Shown: piece by piece, positions 17,792 through 26,029 of the stretch | Position numbering within the stretch: the stretch's first letter is position 1 | Layout: every line of letters starts with the position of its first letter | DNA from: JAPPHA01 sp965221575 | GTDB taxonomy: Bacteria > Pseudomonadota > Alphaproteobacteria > Rhodobacterales > Rhodobacteraceae | Assembly (NCBI GenBank): GCA_965221575.1 | Contig: CBDCSM010000012.1 | Location: 434,001 to 498,000 of the forward strand | Length of the DNA: 64,000 bases | Direction: 5' to 3' | Program-made: the position numbers and the translations under genes | The notes under the pieces: model-generated | What the model was told of the DNA's origin: nothing | Seen by the model: only the letters and a program-made list of their open reading frames with translations | Databases searched by the model: none

Positions 17792-18220
17792 TCACCAGTG
17801 ACCCGAGTTCTCCATGCTCGCCCAGGGTTCGGCAGGTGGTAATGCCTTGCCTCTTTGCAGGAGTTCGATCGAAACATTGTCCGGAGAACGGACAAAAGCC
17901 ATGTGACCGTCCCGGGGCGGCCGGTTGATTGTCACGCCATTGTCCATCAACGACTGACAGCTCGCATAAATGTCGTCAACCTCGTAAGCGAGATGTCCGA
18001 AGTGGCGGCTGTCCGACGGAAGTCCTTCGTCTCCGTCCCAGTTGAATGTCAACTCAAGCGGACTTTCCGGCTGTCCGGGCGCGGCCATGAAGACGAGCGT
18101 GAAACGACCTGACGGATTGGAATGCCGACGGGTCTCCTCCAGGCCGAGAAGTTGATAGAACTTCATGGACTCATCCAGGTCTTTCACTCGGACCATCGTG
18201 TGTAAATACTTGATTCCCAT
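17792..18220 (-). CDS. gloA: Lactoylglutathione lyase (glyoxalase I), VOC family
   Basis: A 142-aa single-domain glyoxalase I-type enzyme that isomerises the methylglyoxal-glutathione hemithioacetal to S-lactoylglutathione. Visible family segments: YLHTMVRVKDLDESMKFYQLLG (metal ligand His7), LELTFNWD (Glu in the second metal position), HFGHLAYEVDDIYASCQ (metal His in GHLAYEV) and the terminal VSIELLQRG (metal Glu). The length and the four ligands agree with the nickel/cobalt-type bacterial enzyme. Other VOC functions are possible but the ligand set fits GloA well. Confidence 0.88.
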   Translation of the reverse strand: MGIKYLHTMVRVKDLDESMKFYQLLGLEETRRHSNPSGRFTLVFMAAPGQPESPLELTFNWDGDEGLPSDSRHFGHLAYEVDDIYASCQSLMDNGVTINRPPRDGHMAFVRSPDNVSIELLQRGKALPPAEPWASMENSGHW

Positions 18221-18412
18221 AGATTTCTTTCATTTCCGTTCTCTTGTTGAGAACTTCCTTGTTGCATCGCCGACAGGTCGAAACATCGCGAACATGCAGG
18301 TGACATTCTGCCCGTCGCGTACCGGCCGGTTTAGTGAATTGCCTGATATTGGAAGTCGTCCTATACCACAAGCCGGACCGTAACCTTTGCATCGATCGAC
18401 CGGGATGAAGCC

Positions 18413-19324
18413 ATGGCAATAGATCCGAAACACCTTGCAGAGATCGATGAGCTTCGATCCCGGTCGCATTCAACCCTGCGCACTGTGTCTCCGGGAATGG
18501 AGGCGCGAATGTACAACGCCCACGAAGTTCTCGACCACGGCTTCATCCGGGTCATCGATTACATGGGTGACGACGGGGCGATAACGCAAGCAGCGCGCGT
18601 GAGTTACGGAAAGGGGACGCGGAGCGTGCAGAACGACGCCGGCCTGATTCGCTACCTCATGCGGCACCAGCATACGACCCCGTTCGAGATGTGCGAGGTA
18701 AAGTTCCACGTCAAGTTGCCAATCTTTGTCGCGCGTCAATGGATTCGGCACCGGACAGCGAACGTCAACGAATACTCGGCCCGCTATTCCATACTCGATC
18801 GCGAGTTCTACGTACCGGCGCCTGAACAGCTCGCGGCGCAGTCCAACGTTAACAACCAGGGCAGGGGAATTCCGTTGCAGGGAGAGGAGGCTGAGAGGGT
18901 TTTGGAGATCCTGAAAACCGACAGTGCAAGGGCTTATGACCACTACGAGGAGATGCTGGACGACGGTGGCGAGAAGTCCGGCCTCTCACGGGAATTGGCC
19001 AGAATGAACCTCCCGGCGAGCGTATACACGCAGTGGTACTGGAAAACGGATCTGCACAATCTCCTGCATTTCGTCCTTCTGCGCGGTGATTCCCACGCCC
19101 AGTACGAGATCCGGGCCTACGCTGACGTCATGGGTCACATCCTCGCGGACTGGGTTCCGATTACATACGCGGCGTTCGAGGACTACCGAAAACACGCCAC
19201 GCTGCTCTCCGGGCCGGCACTGGATTGCGTCAGGAGAATGCTTGCGGGCGAAGTTGTCACCCAGGGTGAATCCGGCATGTCCAAACGGGAATGGATGGAG
19301 TTTCAGGCCATCCTCGACGCATGA
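18413..19324 (+). CDS. thyX: FAD-dependent thymidylate synthase ThyX
   Basis: A 303-aa flavin-dependent thymidylate synthase, making dTMP from dUMP with methylenetetrahydrofolate and NADPH. The ThyX motif is present as RHRTANVNEYSARYS (about residues 107-121), which matches RHRxxSxNxxSxR apart from Ala in the first Ser position. LLHFVLLRGDSHAQYEIRAYADVM near 220-240 is the other conserved FAD/dUMP region. The N-terminal 40 residues extend beyond the minimal ThyX domain, as in other proteobacterial forms. No thyA is seen in the window. Confidence 0.96.
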   Translation: MAIDPKHLAEIDELRSRSHSTLRTVSPGMEARMYNAHEVLDHGFIRVIDYMGDDGAITQAARVSYGKGTRSVQNDAGLIRYLMRHQHTTPFEMCEVKFHVKLPIFVARQWIRHRTANVNEYSARYSILDREFYVPAPEQLAAQSNVNNQGRGIPLQGEEAERVLEILKTDSARAYDHYEEMLDDGGEKSGLSRELARMNLPASVYTQWYWKTDLHNLLHFVLLRGDSHAQYEIRAYADVMGHILADWVPITYAAFEDYRKHATLLSGPALDCVRRMLAGEVVTQGESGMSKREWMEFQAILDA

Positions 19325-19426
19325 CGGAATTTTCCGGGATTTTCCAACCCCGGTCCGGAAATGTGCTGACTCACGAACCGTGCCCTTTACCCGACCAATC
19401 GTCCCGCGCCCGGTCCTTGAGCCGGT

Positions 19427-19858
19427 TCATGGCGATGCGGTGAGCCTTTGCTGATAATTGCTGCTTTGCCATCCCGCCCCGGGGAGCCAGACCTCCTCCG
19501 GTTGCCGGCGTGCGAGGTCGTCGTCGATCTCGATTTCGTCGAATCCGCACCTGCGGGCGAAGACGAACTGATCGGCCAGGATGTGACCCCGCGCACGCAG
19601 ACGCCCTCCGAATCCCAGTCGCCTCAATCTGCGGGCAAGCGAGAAGCCCCGGCCGTCGACATGGGCGGGAAACGGAATCCTGATCAGTGAAACCCGGTCG
19701 AAAACCTGGACCAGTTCATTTCCGTCCAGGAAGTTCGGGACGTCCAGCCCGCTTCCGGGCTCGATTTTCCCCTTGTCCGATTCGACCTGCTCCCAGTTCA
19801 GGAAGTGTCCGGTCCATTCGTCCGGGGAAAAACCTTGGTCCGACACGATGATTGCCAT
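19427..19858 (-). CDS. DUF934 protein of the sulfite-reduction operon
   Basis: A 143-aa DUF934 protein. The family segment ISLIRIPFPAHVDGRGFSLARRLRR is seen as VSLIRIPFPAHVDGRGFSLA, followed by GRLRARGHILADQFVFARRCGFDEIEID. Its genes are characteristically next to sulfite reductase and phosphoadenylyl-sulfate reductase in proteobacteria; a role in sulfur assimilation is inferred from that and is not established biochemically. Last gene of the minus-strand cluster, 68 bp after the sulfite reductase. Note that the cysH usually found with it is absent here. Confidence 0.9.
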   Translation of the reverse strand: MAIIVSDQGFSPDEWTGHFLNWEQVESDKGKIEPGSGLDVPNFLDGNELVQVFDRVSLIRIPFPAHVDGRGFSLARRLRRLGFGGRLRARGHILADQFVFARRCGFDEIEIDDDLARRQPEEVWLPGAGWQSSNYQQRLTASP

Positions 19859-19926
19859 TTGGACTGCTCTCCTGCTCTAGGGCGCCAAGCCGGTTGACCG
19901 CACCCGCGTTGAAGGCTCTTTTGGCC

Positions 19927-21588
19927 TCAGGCGGCGCTGCGCAACGAATTCGGGTACAGGGCAGACTTGAAAGGTTCGATTCCCGTTCGGCGATAGGTTT
20001 CGAGAAACGATTCGGATTCGTCCGTGCGAATGTCCAGGTAAGCCCGGGCCAACCGGTCGATCGCGGGTATCAGATCGTCGGCCGAAAAGCCGGGTCCGGC
20101 CCGGTCGCCAAGGTTGGCCGTTTCGGTTCCGTCACCTCCAAGCGTGACCTGGTAGTTCTCGACACCGGCCCGATCGAGCCCAAGTATGCCGATATGTCCG
20201 ACGTGATGATGGCCGCAGGCATTGATGCAGCCGGAGATCTTGATCTTCATGGGGCCGATCTCTCGTTCCAGTTCCTTGAGGTGAATGGAAATCTCCTTGG
20301 CGATCGGGATGGACCGGGCTGTCGCCAAGGCACAATAGTCCATGCCGGGGCAGGCAATGATGTCCGAAGTCAGTCCGATATTCGCGGTTCCCAGACCGGC
20401 CCGGACGAGCCTGTCGTAGACGGTAGGAATGTCGTTCTTGTGGACATGGGGAAGAATGACATTCTGTTCGTGACTAACCCGCAACTCGTCGTGCCCGAAA
20501 TGCTCGGCGAGATCGGCAAGGGTTCTCATCTGGTCCGATGTCGCATCTCCCGGCGTCTTTCCGTGAGCCTTGAGCGAAACGGAAACGATGCTGTAATCGG
20601 GGTGCTTGTGCGGGTGGAGATTGGTGTCCGCAAACGAACGGAAGTCGGGATCGTTTTCAAGCCTGGACTCGAAGCGCCCTGTTAGAGCATCGACGAATTG
20701 GGGGGAAGCGAACGCCTCTTCGATTTCCCGAAGCAACCGTTGGTCGAATCCGCGGAACTCAGGTTTGATTTCCCGAAACCGCTGTTCGACCATTTCCCGG
20801 ATCGTCTCGATTCCGTTTTCGCGAACGGTGATCTTGATCCGTGCCTTGTATTTGTTGTCGCGCCGCCCGATCGCGTTGTACACATGCAGGATTGCCTCGA
20901 GATAAGGCAGGAGGTCCGGTTCTGGGATGAACTCGCTGATGACCGTGCCAATGACGGGGGTTCTGCCGAGGCCACCCCCCACGATGACCTCGAAGCCGGT
21001 TTCACCAGCGTCGTTCCGAAGTGTTCGCAGGCCAATGTCGTGCGCCCGGGTCACGGCCCGGTCCACGCGGGACCCGGTGACCGCGATCTTGAACTTGCGG
21101 GGAAGGAAGGCGAATTCCGGGTGATCCGATGACCATTGCCTGATCAGTTCAGCGACGGGACGAGGATCGCGGATTTCGTCGGCCGCAGCACCGGCGAAGT
21201 GGTCTGCTGTCACGTTTCGGATACAGTTGCCTGAGGTCTGAATCGCGTGCATGTCGGCATCTGCAAGCGCGTCAAGGATGTCCGGCACGTCTTCCAGCCG
21301 TGGCCAGTTGAACTGGATGTTCTGGCGCGTGGTGAAATGTCCGTATCCCTTGTCCCATCGCTCGGCGATGTATGCCAGTTGCCGGAGTTGCCGGCTGTCC
21401 AGGGTCCCGTATGGAATTGCGACCCGCAACATGTATGCGTGCAGTTGCAGGTACAGGCCATTCATGAGGCGAAACGGCTTGAATTCGTCCTCGGTCAGGG
21501 TGCCGTCGATCCGGCGCCGGACCTGGTCGCGAAACCGGTCGACCCTGTCACGGACAAGTCTGCGATCGAACTCCGAGTATCTGTACAT
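19927..21588 (-). CDS. Nitrite/sulfite reductase hemoprotein (CysI-like)
   Basis: A 553-aa siroheme/4Fe-4S reductase. The duplicated ferredoxin-like plus hemoprotein layout is visible: HFTTRQNIQFNWPRLEDVP (substrate/siroheme arginines), TSGNCIRNVTADHFAG, then the repeat HEQNVILPHV. The cluster cysteines are in CPGMDYCALATARS and SGCINACGHHHVGHIG, whose last cysteine also bridges to siroheme. It reduces sulfite to sulfide (or nitrite to ammonia) with six electrons. The siroheme synthase gene in the same operon, with DUF2849 and DUF934, makes assimilatory sulfite reduction the better reading. Three bases separate it from the DUF2849 stop, so tightly co-translated. Confidence 0.93.
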   Translation of the reverse strand: MYRYSEFDRRLVRDRVDRFRDQVRRRIDGTLTEDEFKPFRLMNGLYLQLHAYMLRVAIPYGTLDSRQLRQLAYIAERWDKGYGHFTTRQNIQFNWPRLEDVPDILDALADADMHAIQTSGNCIRNVTADHFAGAAADEIRDPRPVAELIRQWSSDHPEFAFLPRKFKIAVTGSRVDRAVTRAHDIGLRTLRNDAGETGFEVIVGGGLGRTPVIGTVISEFIPEPDLLPYLEAILHVYNAIGRRDNKYKARIKITVRENGIETIREMVEQRFREIKPEFRGFDQRLLREIEEAFASPQFVDALTGRFESRLENDPDFRSFADTNLHPHKHPDYSIVSVSLKAHGKTPGDATSDQMRTLADLAEHFGHDELRVSHEQNVILPHVHKNDIPTVYDRLVRAGLGTANIGLTSDIIACPGMDYCALATARSIPIAKEISIHLKELEREIGPMKIKISGCINACGHHHVGHIGILGLDRAGVENYQVTLGGDGTETANLGDRAGPGFSADDLIPAIDRLARAYLDIRTDESESFLETYRRTGIEPFKSALYPNSLRSAA

Positions 21589-21591
21589 GTT

Positions 21592-21894
21592 CTACTTCCC
21601 GGACTGCTTTCCATGCGGGTAGTTTGACGGACCCTTGGAACGGAGGTGTTCACGGATATGGACCGGCTGCGGCCGGCCGTCTCGTCCCGGGGTTGCGTCG
21701 GCGAGATAGGGGCCGACAAATGATCCCGCCTGTCCTTCCGCCCAGTTCATGAGGCCCTCTGCCTCGGTCTCGTCTTTGATCAGCAAGGCGTCCGAAAACA
21801 CGCGGGTCAGCCGGGAGTCGGCGGCGAGGTAAACGACATCGCCGCTCAGAAGATCGTTTGCAGTCAGTACCTTCGGTGTGAATGTTCGCGGCAT
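21592..21894 (-). CDS. DUF2849 protein
   Basis: A 100-aa alphaproteobacterial DUF2849 protein (KVLTANDLLSGDVVYLAADSRLTRVFSDALLIKDETEAEGLM, ending in PVHIREHLRSKGPSNYPHGKQ). The C-terminal HIREHLRSKGPSN stretch is the characteristic part. The start at 21894 is chosen over 21993 to give the family N-terminus and avoid a long overlap with cysG. It lies between siroheme synthase and sulfite reductase, the usual place for this family, and is assumed to help that enzyme; the molecular role is unknown. Confidence 0.9.
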   Translation of the reverse strand: MPRTFTPKVLTANDLLSGDVVYLAADSRLTRVFSDALLIKDETEAEGLMNWAEGQAGSFVGPYLADATPGRDGRPQPVHIREHLRSKGPSNYPHGKQSGK

Positions 21895-21916
21895 TTGTCC
21901 GTCCGGATTCCTGAAC

Positions 21917-23356
21917 CTAGTGACCTGCGGAAGCGGGCACGGGCCTGGCGACTCCTCGCCCGTCCGCCAAAGCGGAGGGAATCCGTCCTTCAAGCGTGCC
22001 GGCTTCGGAGCCGTGCAATCCGACCAACATTATCGTTGGACCCGTAATTTCCGCCTTCTCCACCGCCGACGCCAGGTTGAGCACATTCGTGTAAATGATC
22101 GTTTCGTCCGGCCTGGTCGCGTTCTCCACGATCGTGACCGGCTTGGATCCGGGTGCGCCGTACATCAGCATCCGGCCGCAAATGAAACGCGCGGAACGTC
22201 GCGACATGTAGATCGCCGCCACGGCGCCAGGCTTGGCAAGTTCCGCCCAGTCCTGTTCGGTGAATCCCTTGACATCGTGGCCGGTCAGAAATCGGACTTC
22301 CGAATTCCTTCGCCGCCGCGTGAGGGAAACCCCGAGCCTGGCGGCGGCGGCCGTCGCTGTCGTGATCCCCGGGATGACTTCCCATTCGATTCCCGCATCT
22401 GTCAAAGCCGAGGTTTCTTCATCGAGTCGCGAAAAGATGCCAGGATCACCTGATTTGAGCCGAACGACCTGACGTCCTGCTGACGCGTGATGAATCAGGA
22501 GATCGTTGATGTCCCCCTGTTGCCACGATTCCGAGAACCCCTTCTTGCCTGCGCGAATGATCAATGATTCACGGCGTGCAATCTCGATGATCGGGTCGGG
22601 CACCAGTTGATCATGGACGACGACATCGGCGTCATGGAGGAGGTTCCTGGCCCTGAGGGTCATCAGGTCGGGATCTCCGGGGCCAGCGCCAACGATGAAG
22701 ACCCGGCCGCGGGCCTTTTTCAGTGGCGGGTTTTCGGGTTCAGCCGGCATGGTTGAACCTCCCACGAGAATCCTTCCAGGCCCGGCCAGGCTTTTCATGC
22801 CCCTGTTGGCGAAAAAGTCGTTCCAGAATTCCCGCCGTGACCTGCCTGCAGGAAGACCTTGCGCACGGGGTCGCATTTCCTGGCCGGTCCTGGCCAACTC
22901 TCCGATGGACTGGGGAAGGCGCTCTTCGATATCCGCCTTCAGCATCCGCGCGAGGACCGGCGCCGCACCTTCCGTGCCGATTGCAACCGTGACAGGCGAC
23001 CGGTCGACGATTGCCGGGGTGATGAATTCGCTGTCCGCGAGATTGTCGACGATGTTGACGATGACGCGAAGACGACGACCGATTCCTGCAACCCTCGAGT
23101 CCTCGGCCGCATCCTCATTGGCGCAGTAGAGCAGGGCGGCCCCGCGGATGTCCTTTTCTTTGATCGGCCGCCGGAAAAGGGATAACTTGCCGCGTTCGGT
23201 CCAGGTCCTGATTTCGTATTCCGGTTGAGTTCCGAATACGGCGATACTGGCACCGGTCTTCAGGAGCAGGCGCAACTTCGACACGGCTGCGTGGCCGGCT
23301 CCGGAAACCACGACTTTGCGATCTGAAAGATCCACGTAAATCGGAAAATGCTTCAT
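21917..23356 (-). CDS. cysG: Siroheme synthase CysG (bifunctional)
   Basis: A 479-aa fusion. Residues 1-150 form the precorrin-2 dehydrogenase/ferrochelatase part with the NAD-binding GAGHAAVSKLRLLL and the conserved SEFITPAIVDRSPVTVAIGTEGAAP. Residues about 210-470 are uroporphyrinogen-III C-methyltransferase with VFIVGAGPGDPDLMTLRA and VVRLKSGDPGIFSR. Together they turn uroporphyrinogen III into siroheme for the sulfite reductase encoded downstream. The start is placed at 23356, where dehydrogenase homology begins; the open frame continues to 23587, but that would cross the AT-rich promoter region and overlap the divergent Lrp gene. Confidence 0.94.
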   Translation of the reverse strand: MKHFPIYVDLSDRKVVVSGAGHAAVSKLRLLLKTGASIAVFGTQPEYEIRTWTERGKLSLFRRPIKEKDIRGAALLYCANEDAAEDSRVAGIGRRLRVIVNIVDNLADSEFITPAIVDRSPVTVAIGTEGAAPVLARMLKADIEERLPQSIGELARTGQEMRPRAQGLPAGRSRREFWNDFFANRGMKSLAGPGRILVGGSTMPAEPENPPLKKARGRVFIVGAGPGDPDLMTLRARNLLHDADVVVHDQLVPDPIIEIARRESLIIRAGKKGFSESWQQGDINDLLIHHASAGRQVVRLKSGDPGIFSRLDEETSALTDAGIEWEVIPGITTATAAAARLGVSLTRRRRNSEVRFLTGHDVKGFTEQDWAELAKPGAVAAIYMSRRSARFICGRMLMYGAPGSKPVTIVENATRPDETIIYTNVLNLASAVEKAEITGPTIMLVGLHGSEAGTLEGRIPSALADGRGVARPVPASAGH

Positions 23357-23415
23357 TCCTGGCACAATGTCGTTGTCTTGTAACGAGAACAGTTCGTTGT
23401 TGAATATATTGCCGT

Positions 23416-23429
23416 GGAAAATTTTTTCC
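23416..23429. promoter_or_regulatory. AT-rich palindrome between cysG and the Lrp regulator
   Basis: GGAAAA-TT-TTTTCC (6+2+6 perfect inverted repeat) lies in a strikingly AT-rich 165-bp divergent intergenic region (23357-23521) in an otherwise GC-rich window. It is a good candidate operator for the Lrp/AsnC protein or another sulfur regulator. Function is inferred from symmetry and position only. Confidence 0.4.
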
Positions 23430-23521
23430 ATATTGCAATTGAATTTCGGTAAAATAAGAAAATAATTCGCAACAATGATGAAAACGAAAAAATTTGTCAC
23501 AATCTGGCGGAGAACGAGAAA

Positions 23522-23983
23522 ATGGCTGTCCAACTTGACGCGATAGACAGGAAAATCCTTGCTGAACTCCAGGAGGATGCAAATCAATCTCTCGATGAAA
23601 TAGCGAGGAAGGTCGGCACGTCACGTTCGCCGGTCTGGAACAGGATCCGGAAATTCAGGCGCGAGGGGGTCATCAGGCGAAACACTGTTCTGCTCGACCC
23701 GGAAAAGCTTGGTCTCGAAGCGTGTTTTTTCGTTCTGATCAGAACATCGCAACACGAACGGGAGTGGCAAAACCGGTTTCTTCAATCATTGATGGATCGT
23801 CCGGAGGTCCTTGAAGCCCATCGCCTGGCAGGAGACGTGGATTACATCCTGAAAGTCAGGGTGCGAAATGCGAAAGCCTACGATGACTTTTACCAGGCGC
23901 TGATCTCGAATGTGACGATCTTCAACGTTACCGCGCTCCTGTCGATGGAGGAAATCAAGTCGACCACGGTTCTGCCGGTTTGA
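23522..23983 (+). CDS. Lrp/AsnC-family transcriptional regulator
   Basis: A 153-aa protein with the standard two-domain layout: an HTH near residues 5-60 (DAIDRKILAELQEDANQSLDEIARKVGTSRSPVWNRIRKF) and a C-terminal RAM/ligand-binding domain (about 70-145: CFFVLIRTS, VLEAHRLAGDVDYILKVRV, TTVLPV). Divergent from cysG, with an AT-rich operator-like region between. It is therefore a candidate regulator of the siroheme-sulfite reductase operon, which would be a sulfur-linked role for this family; that is an inference from arrangement. Autoregulation is likely for the family. Confidence 0.93.
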   Translation: MAVQLDAIDRKILAELQEDANQSLDEIARKVGTSRSPVWNRIRKFRREGVIRRNTVLLDPEKLGLEACFFVLIRTSQHEREWQNRFLQSLMDRPEVLEAHRLAGDVDYILKVRVRNAKAYDDFYQALISNVTIFNVTALLSMEEIKSTTVLPV

Positions 23984-24125
23984 GACCTGCGGGCTTCGCG
24001 TTTCGGGAGAACGCCGGCCTGTCGGGTCAGCCGCATGGCTCCGGCAGGCGTCGTGCAGGCTTGCGCGAACTGTCATTTGGAATGAACTGTCGGGTCAGTT
24101 GTTCGCAGCCAGGCGACCCGAGAGG

Positions 24126-25328
24126 TCAACGGAGTCCGATGCAGAACCTTTCGATTCGTCGGCATCCTTCCCGCAACAGATCTTCCGACGCGGCATAGCT
24201 GAGGCGAAAATTGGGACTTACGCCGAACGCGGCCCCGAAAACGACTGCGACTTCCTGTTCCTCCAGCAGTGCGGTGACGAAGTCCTCGTCGGTACGGATG
24301 ACCTTCCCCGAGGCCGATGTCTTGCCGATACAGCCTGCAATGGATGGATAGACGTAAAAGGCGCCGTCCGGAACAGGGCATTCGATCCCCGGGATTCCGT
24401 TCAGCATGTCGACGACCATGTCACGTCGGCGTTGGAACGCCAACCTGCTGGTCGCGATGTACTCCTGAGTTCCGGTCAACGCTTCGACGGCGGCCCATTG
24501 GCTGATCGAACACGGATTCGAAGTGCTTTGGCTCTGGATCGTTCGCATGGCTGCGATCAAGGACCGGGGTCCTCCCGCGAAACCGATTCGCCAGCCTGTC
24601 ATTGCATAAGCCTTCGAGACACCGTTCATGGTCAGGGTGCGGTCGAACAAGTCGGGCTCGACCTCGGCTGGCGTGCTGAACTTGAATTCACCATATGTCA
24701 GGTGTTCGTAGATGTCGTCGGACAGGACCAGGACATGCGGATGCCGTAACAGAACATCCGTCAAAGACCTGATTTCGGACCGGGTATAGGCCGAACCGCT
24801 CGGATTCGATGGCGAATTGAAAATAACCCACCTGGTTCGAGGTGTAATCGCGGATTCGAGCTGGCCGGGCGTGATCTTGAACCCGTTGTCAAGTCGCCCT
24901 TCCACAATGACCGGGGTACCATCGGCAAGCAGGACCATGTCACGGTAGGATACCCAGAATGGTGCCGGGATCACGACCTCATCGCCCCGGTTCAATGATG
25001 CCATCAGAGCGTTGAAAATGATTTGCTTGCCGCCATTCGCTATGGAGATCTGGGAAGGATCGTAGTTCAGGTTATTTTCGCGCCGGAACTTGTCCGCGAC
25101 TGCGGCCTTGAGTTCGGGAATACCGTCGACGATCGTGTATCGGGTCTCGCCGGCGCTGATCGCTGATTGAGCCGCCCCGCGGATGTTTTCCGGCGTGTCA
25201 AAATCCGGTTCACCGGTACTCAGCGATACCACGTCCCTTCCCCTGGACTTCAATTCCTTGGAAAGGTCAGTAATTGCGACGGTGGCGGAAGGCCGAATTC
25301 TCGTCATACGGCCTGAGACGAGGTTCAT
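24126..25328 (-). CDS. Aspartate aminotransferase, class I (PLP-dependent)
   Basis: A 400-aa fold-type I aminotransferase of the Ib subgroup common in alphaproteobacteria, interconverting aspartate/2-oxoglutarate and oxaloacetate/glutamate. Visible: LSTGEPDFDTPENI (about 35-48), SNGGKQIIFNALMA (PLP phosphate binding), NSPSNPSGSAYTR (about 175), and the PLP-lysine in NGVSKAYAMTGWRIGF (about 240) with the substrate-binding Arg near FRLSYAAS. The start is taken at 25328, which gives the family N-terminus (SATVAITD near residue 15); the frame stays open to 25505. Divergent from sdhE, 177 bp apart. Confidence 0.93.
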   Translation of the reverse strand: MNLVSGRMTRIRPSATVAITDLSKELKSRGRDVVSLSTGEPDFDTPENIRGAAQSAISAGETRYTIVDGIPELKAAVADKFRRENNLNYDPSQISIANGGKQIIFNALMASLNRGDEVVIPAPFWVSYRDMVLLADGTPVIVEGRLDNGFKITPGQLESAITPRTRWVIFNSPSNPSGSAYTRSEIRSLTDVLLRHPHVLVLSDDIYEHLTYGEFKFSTPAEVEPDLFDRTLTMNGVSKAYAMTGWRIGFAGGPRSLIAAMRTIQSQSTSNPCSISQWAAVEALTGTQEYIATSRLAFQRRRDMVVDMLNGIPGIECPVPDGAFYVYPSIAGCIGKTSASGKVIRTDEDFVTALLEEQEVAVVFGAAFGVSPNFRLSYAASEDLLREGCRRIERFCIGLR

Positions 25329-25505
25329 GTTGGCAAGCCGGGTCGAAAACAGCGTCAATGCAGGGTTGCGACTTGTAGTGACGCCGGCCGTAACGGTCAA
25401 CAATTGGATATTGGATATTTGCCTCGGGAGACCGTACAGACAAGGTTGTATTACGCAATATCGTCGATTGATCCGGCCTGGATTGGGGCCGAAGGGCGTT
25501 GTCAA

Positions 25506-25781
25506 ATGGACGATCGTGAAAGAGACCGGAAGCGCAGGAGCATTCGAGTGCGATCGAAACGCCGCGGCATGAGGGAACTTGACCTGTTGATCGGAAGTTT
25601 CGTTGAAGAGAGGCTCGAGTGCCTGTCGGACGCGGAACTTGAGCGTCTTGAGTCTTTGCTTTTCGAGATTGACGTTTCAGTCTTTGACTGGATCACGGGC
25701 ATGGCGGATTGCCCGGAACGATACAGGGGCCTGGTCGCAGAAATCAGGCGGGTTTCGACGATGCGCGCGAAACCTAGTTGA
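25506..25781 (+). CDS. sdhE: FAD assembly factor SdhE (succinate dehydrogenase assembly factor 2)
   Basis: A 91-aa SdhE/SDH5 family protein that promotes covalent attachment of FAD to succinate dehydrogenase flavoprotein. The signature region is seen as RSKRRGMRELDLLIGSFVEERLECLSDAELERLESLL, with the RG dipeptide of the conserved RGxxE motif, and DVSVFDWITG. ATG at 25506 is preferred to the upstream 25404 because it gives the family length. In many alphaproteobacteria the gene lies near recG/mfd, which I do not see here. Its end lies 249 bp before rodZ, on the same strand. Confidence 0.92.
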   Translation: MDDRERDRKRRSIRVRSKRRGMRELDLLIGSFVEERLECLSDAELERLESLLFEIDVSVFDWITGMADCPERYRGLVAEIRRVSTMRAKPS

Positions 25782-26029
25782 GCTGGCCTGATGAACATGG
25801 CCGGTGCAGCCGGTGCGGTAGTACGCGAGCGACGTGTTCGGGAAATCACCGGCGGATTCCCGGGACGCGTTTACGGGATTGGACTTTCACCAAAATTCCG
25901 GGCCTGAAATCTGCTAATGAGTGGATTCTTTCGGAGCGATTTGTTAAGCTGCAACAGCGAGTCGAAATATCCTTGCCGGCATATCGATCCAGGGGGGCTG
26001 GAACGCTGTCGGCTGGATGGAGTTGGGGA

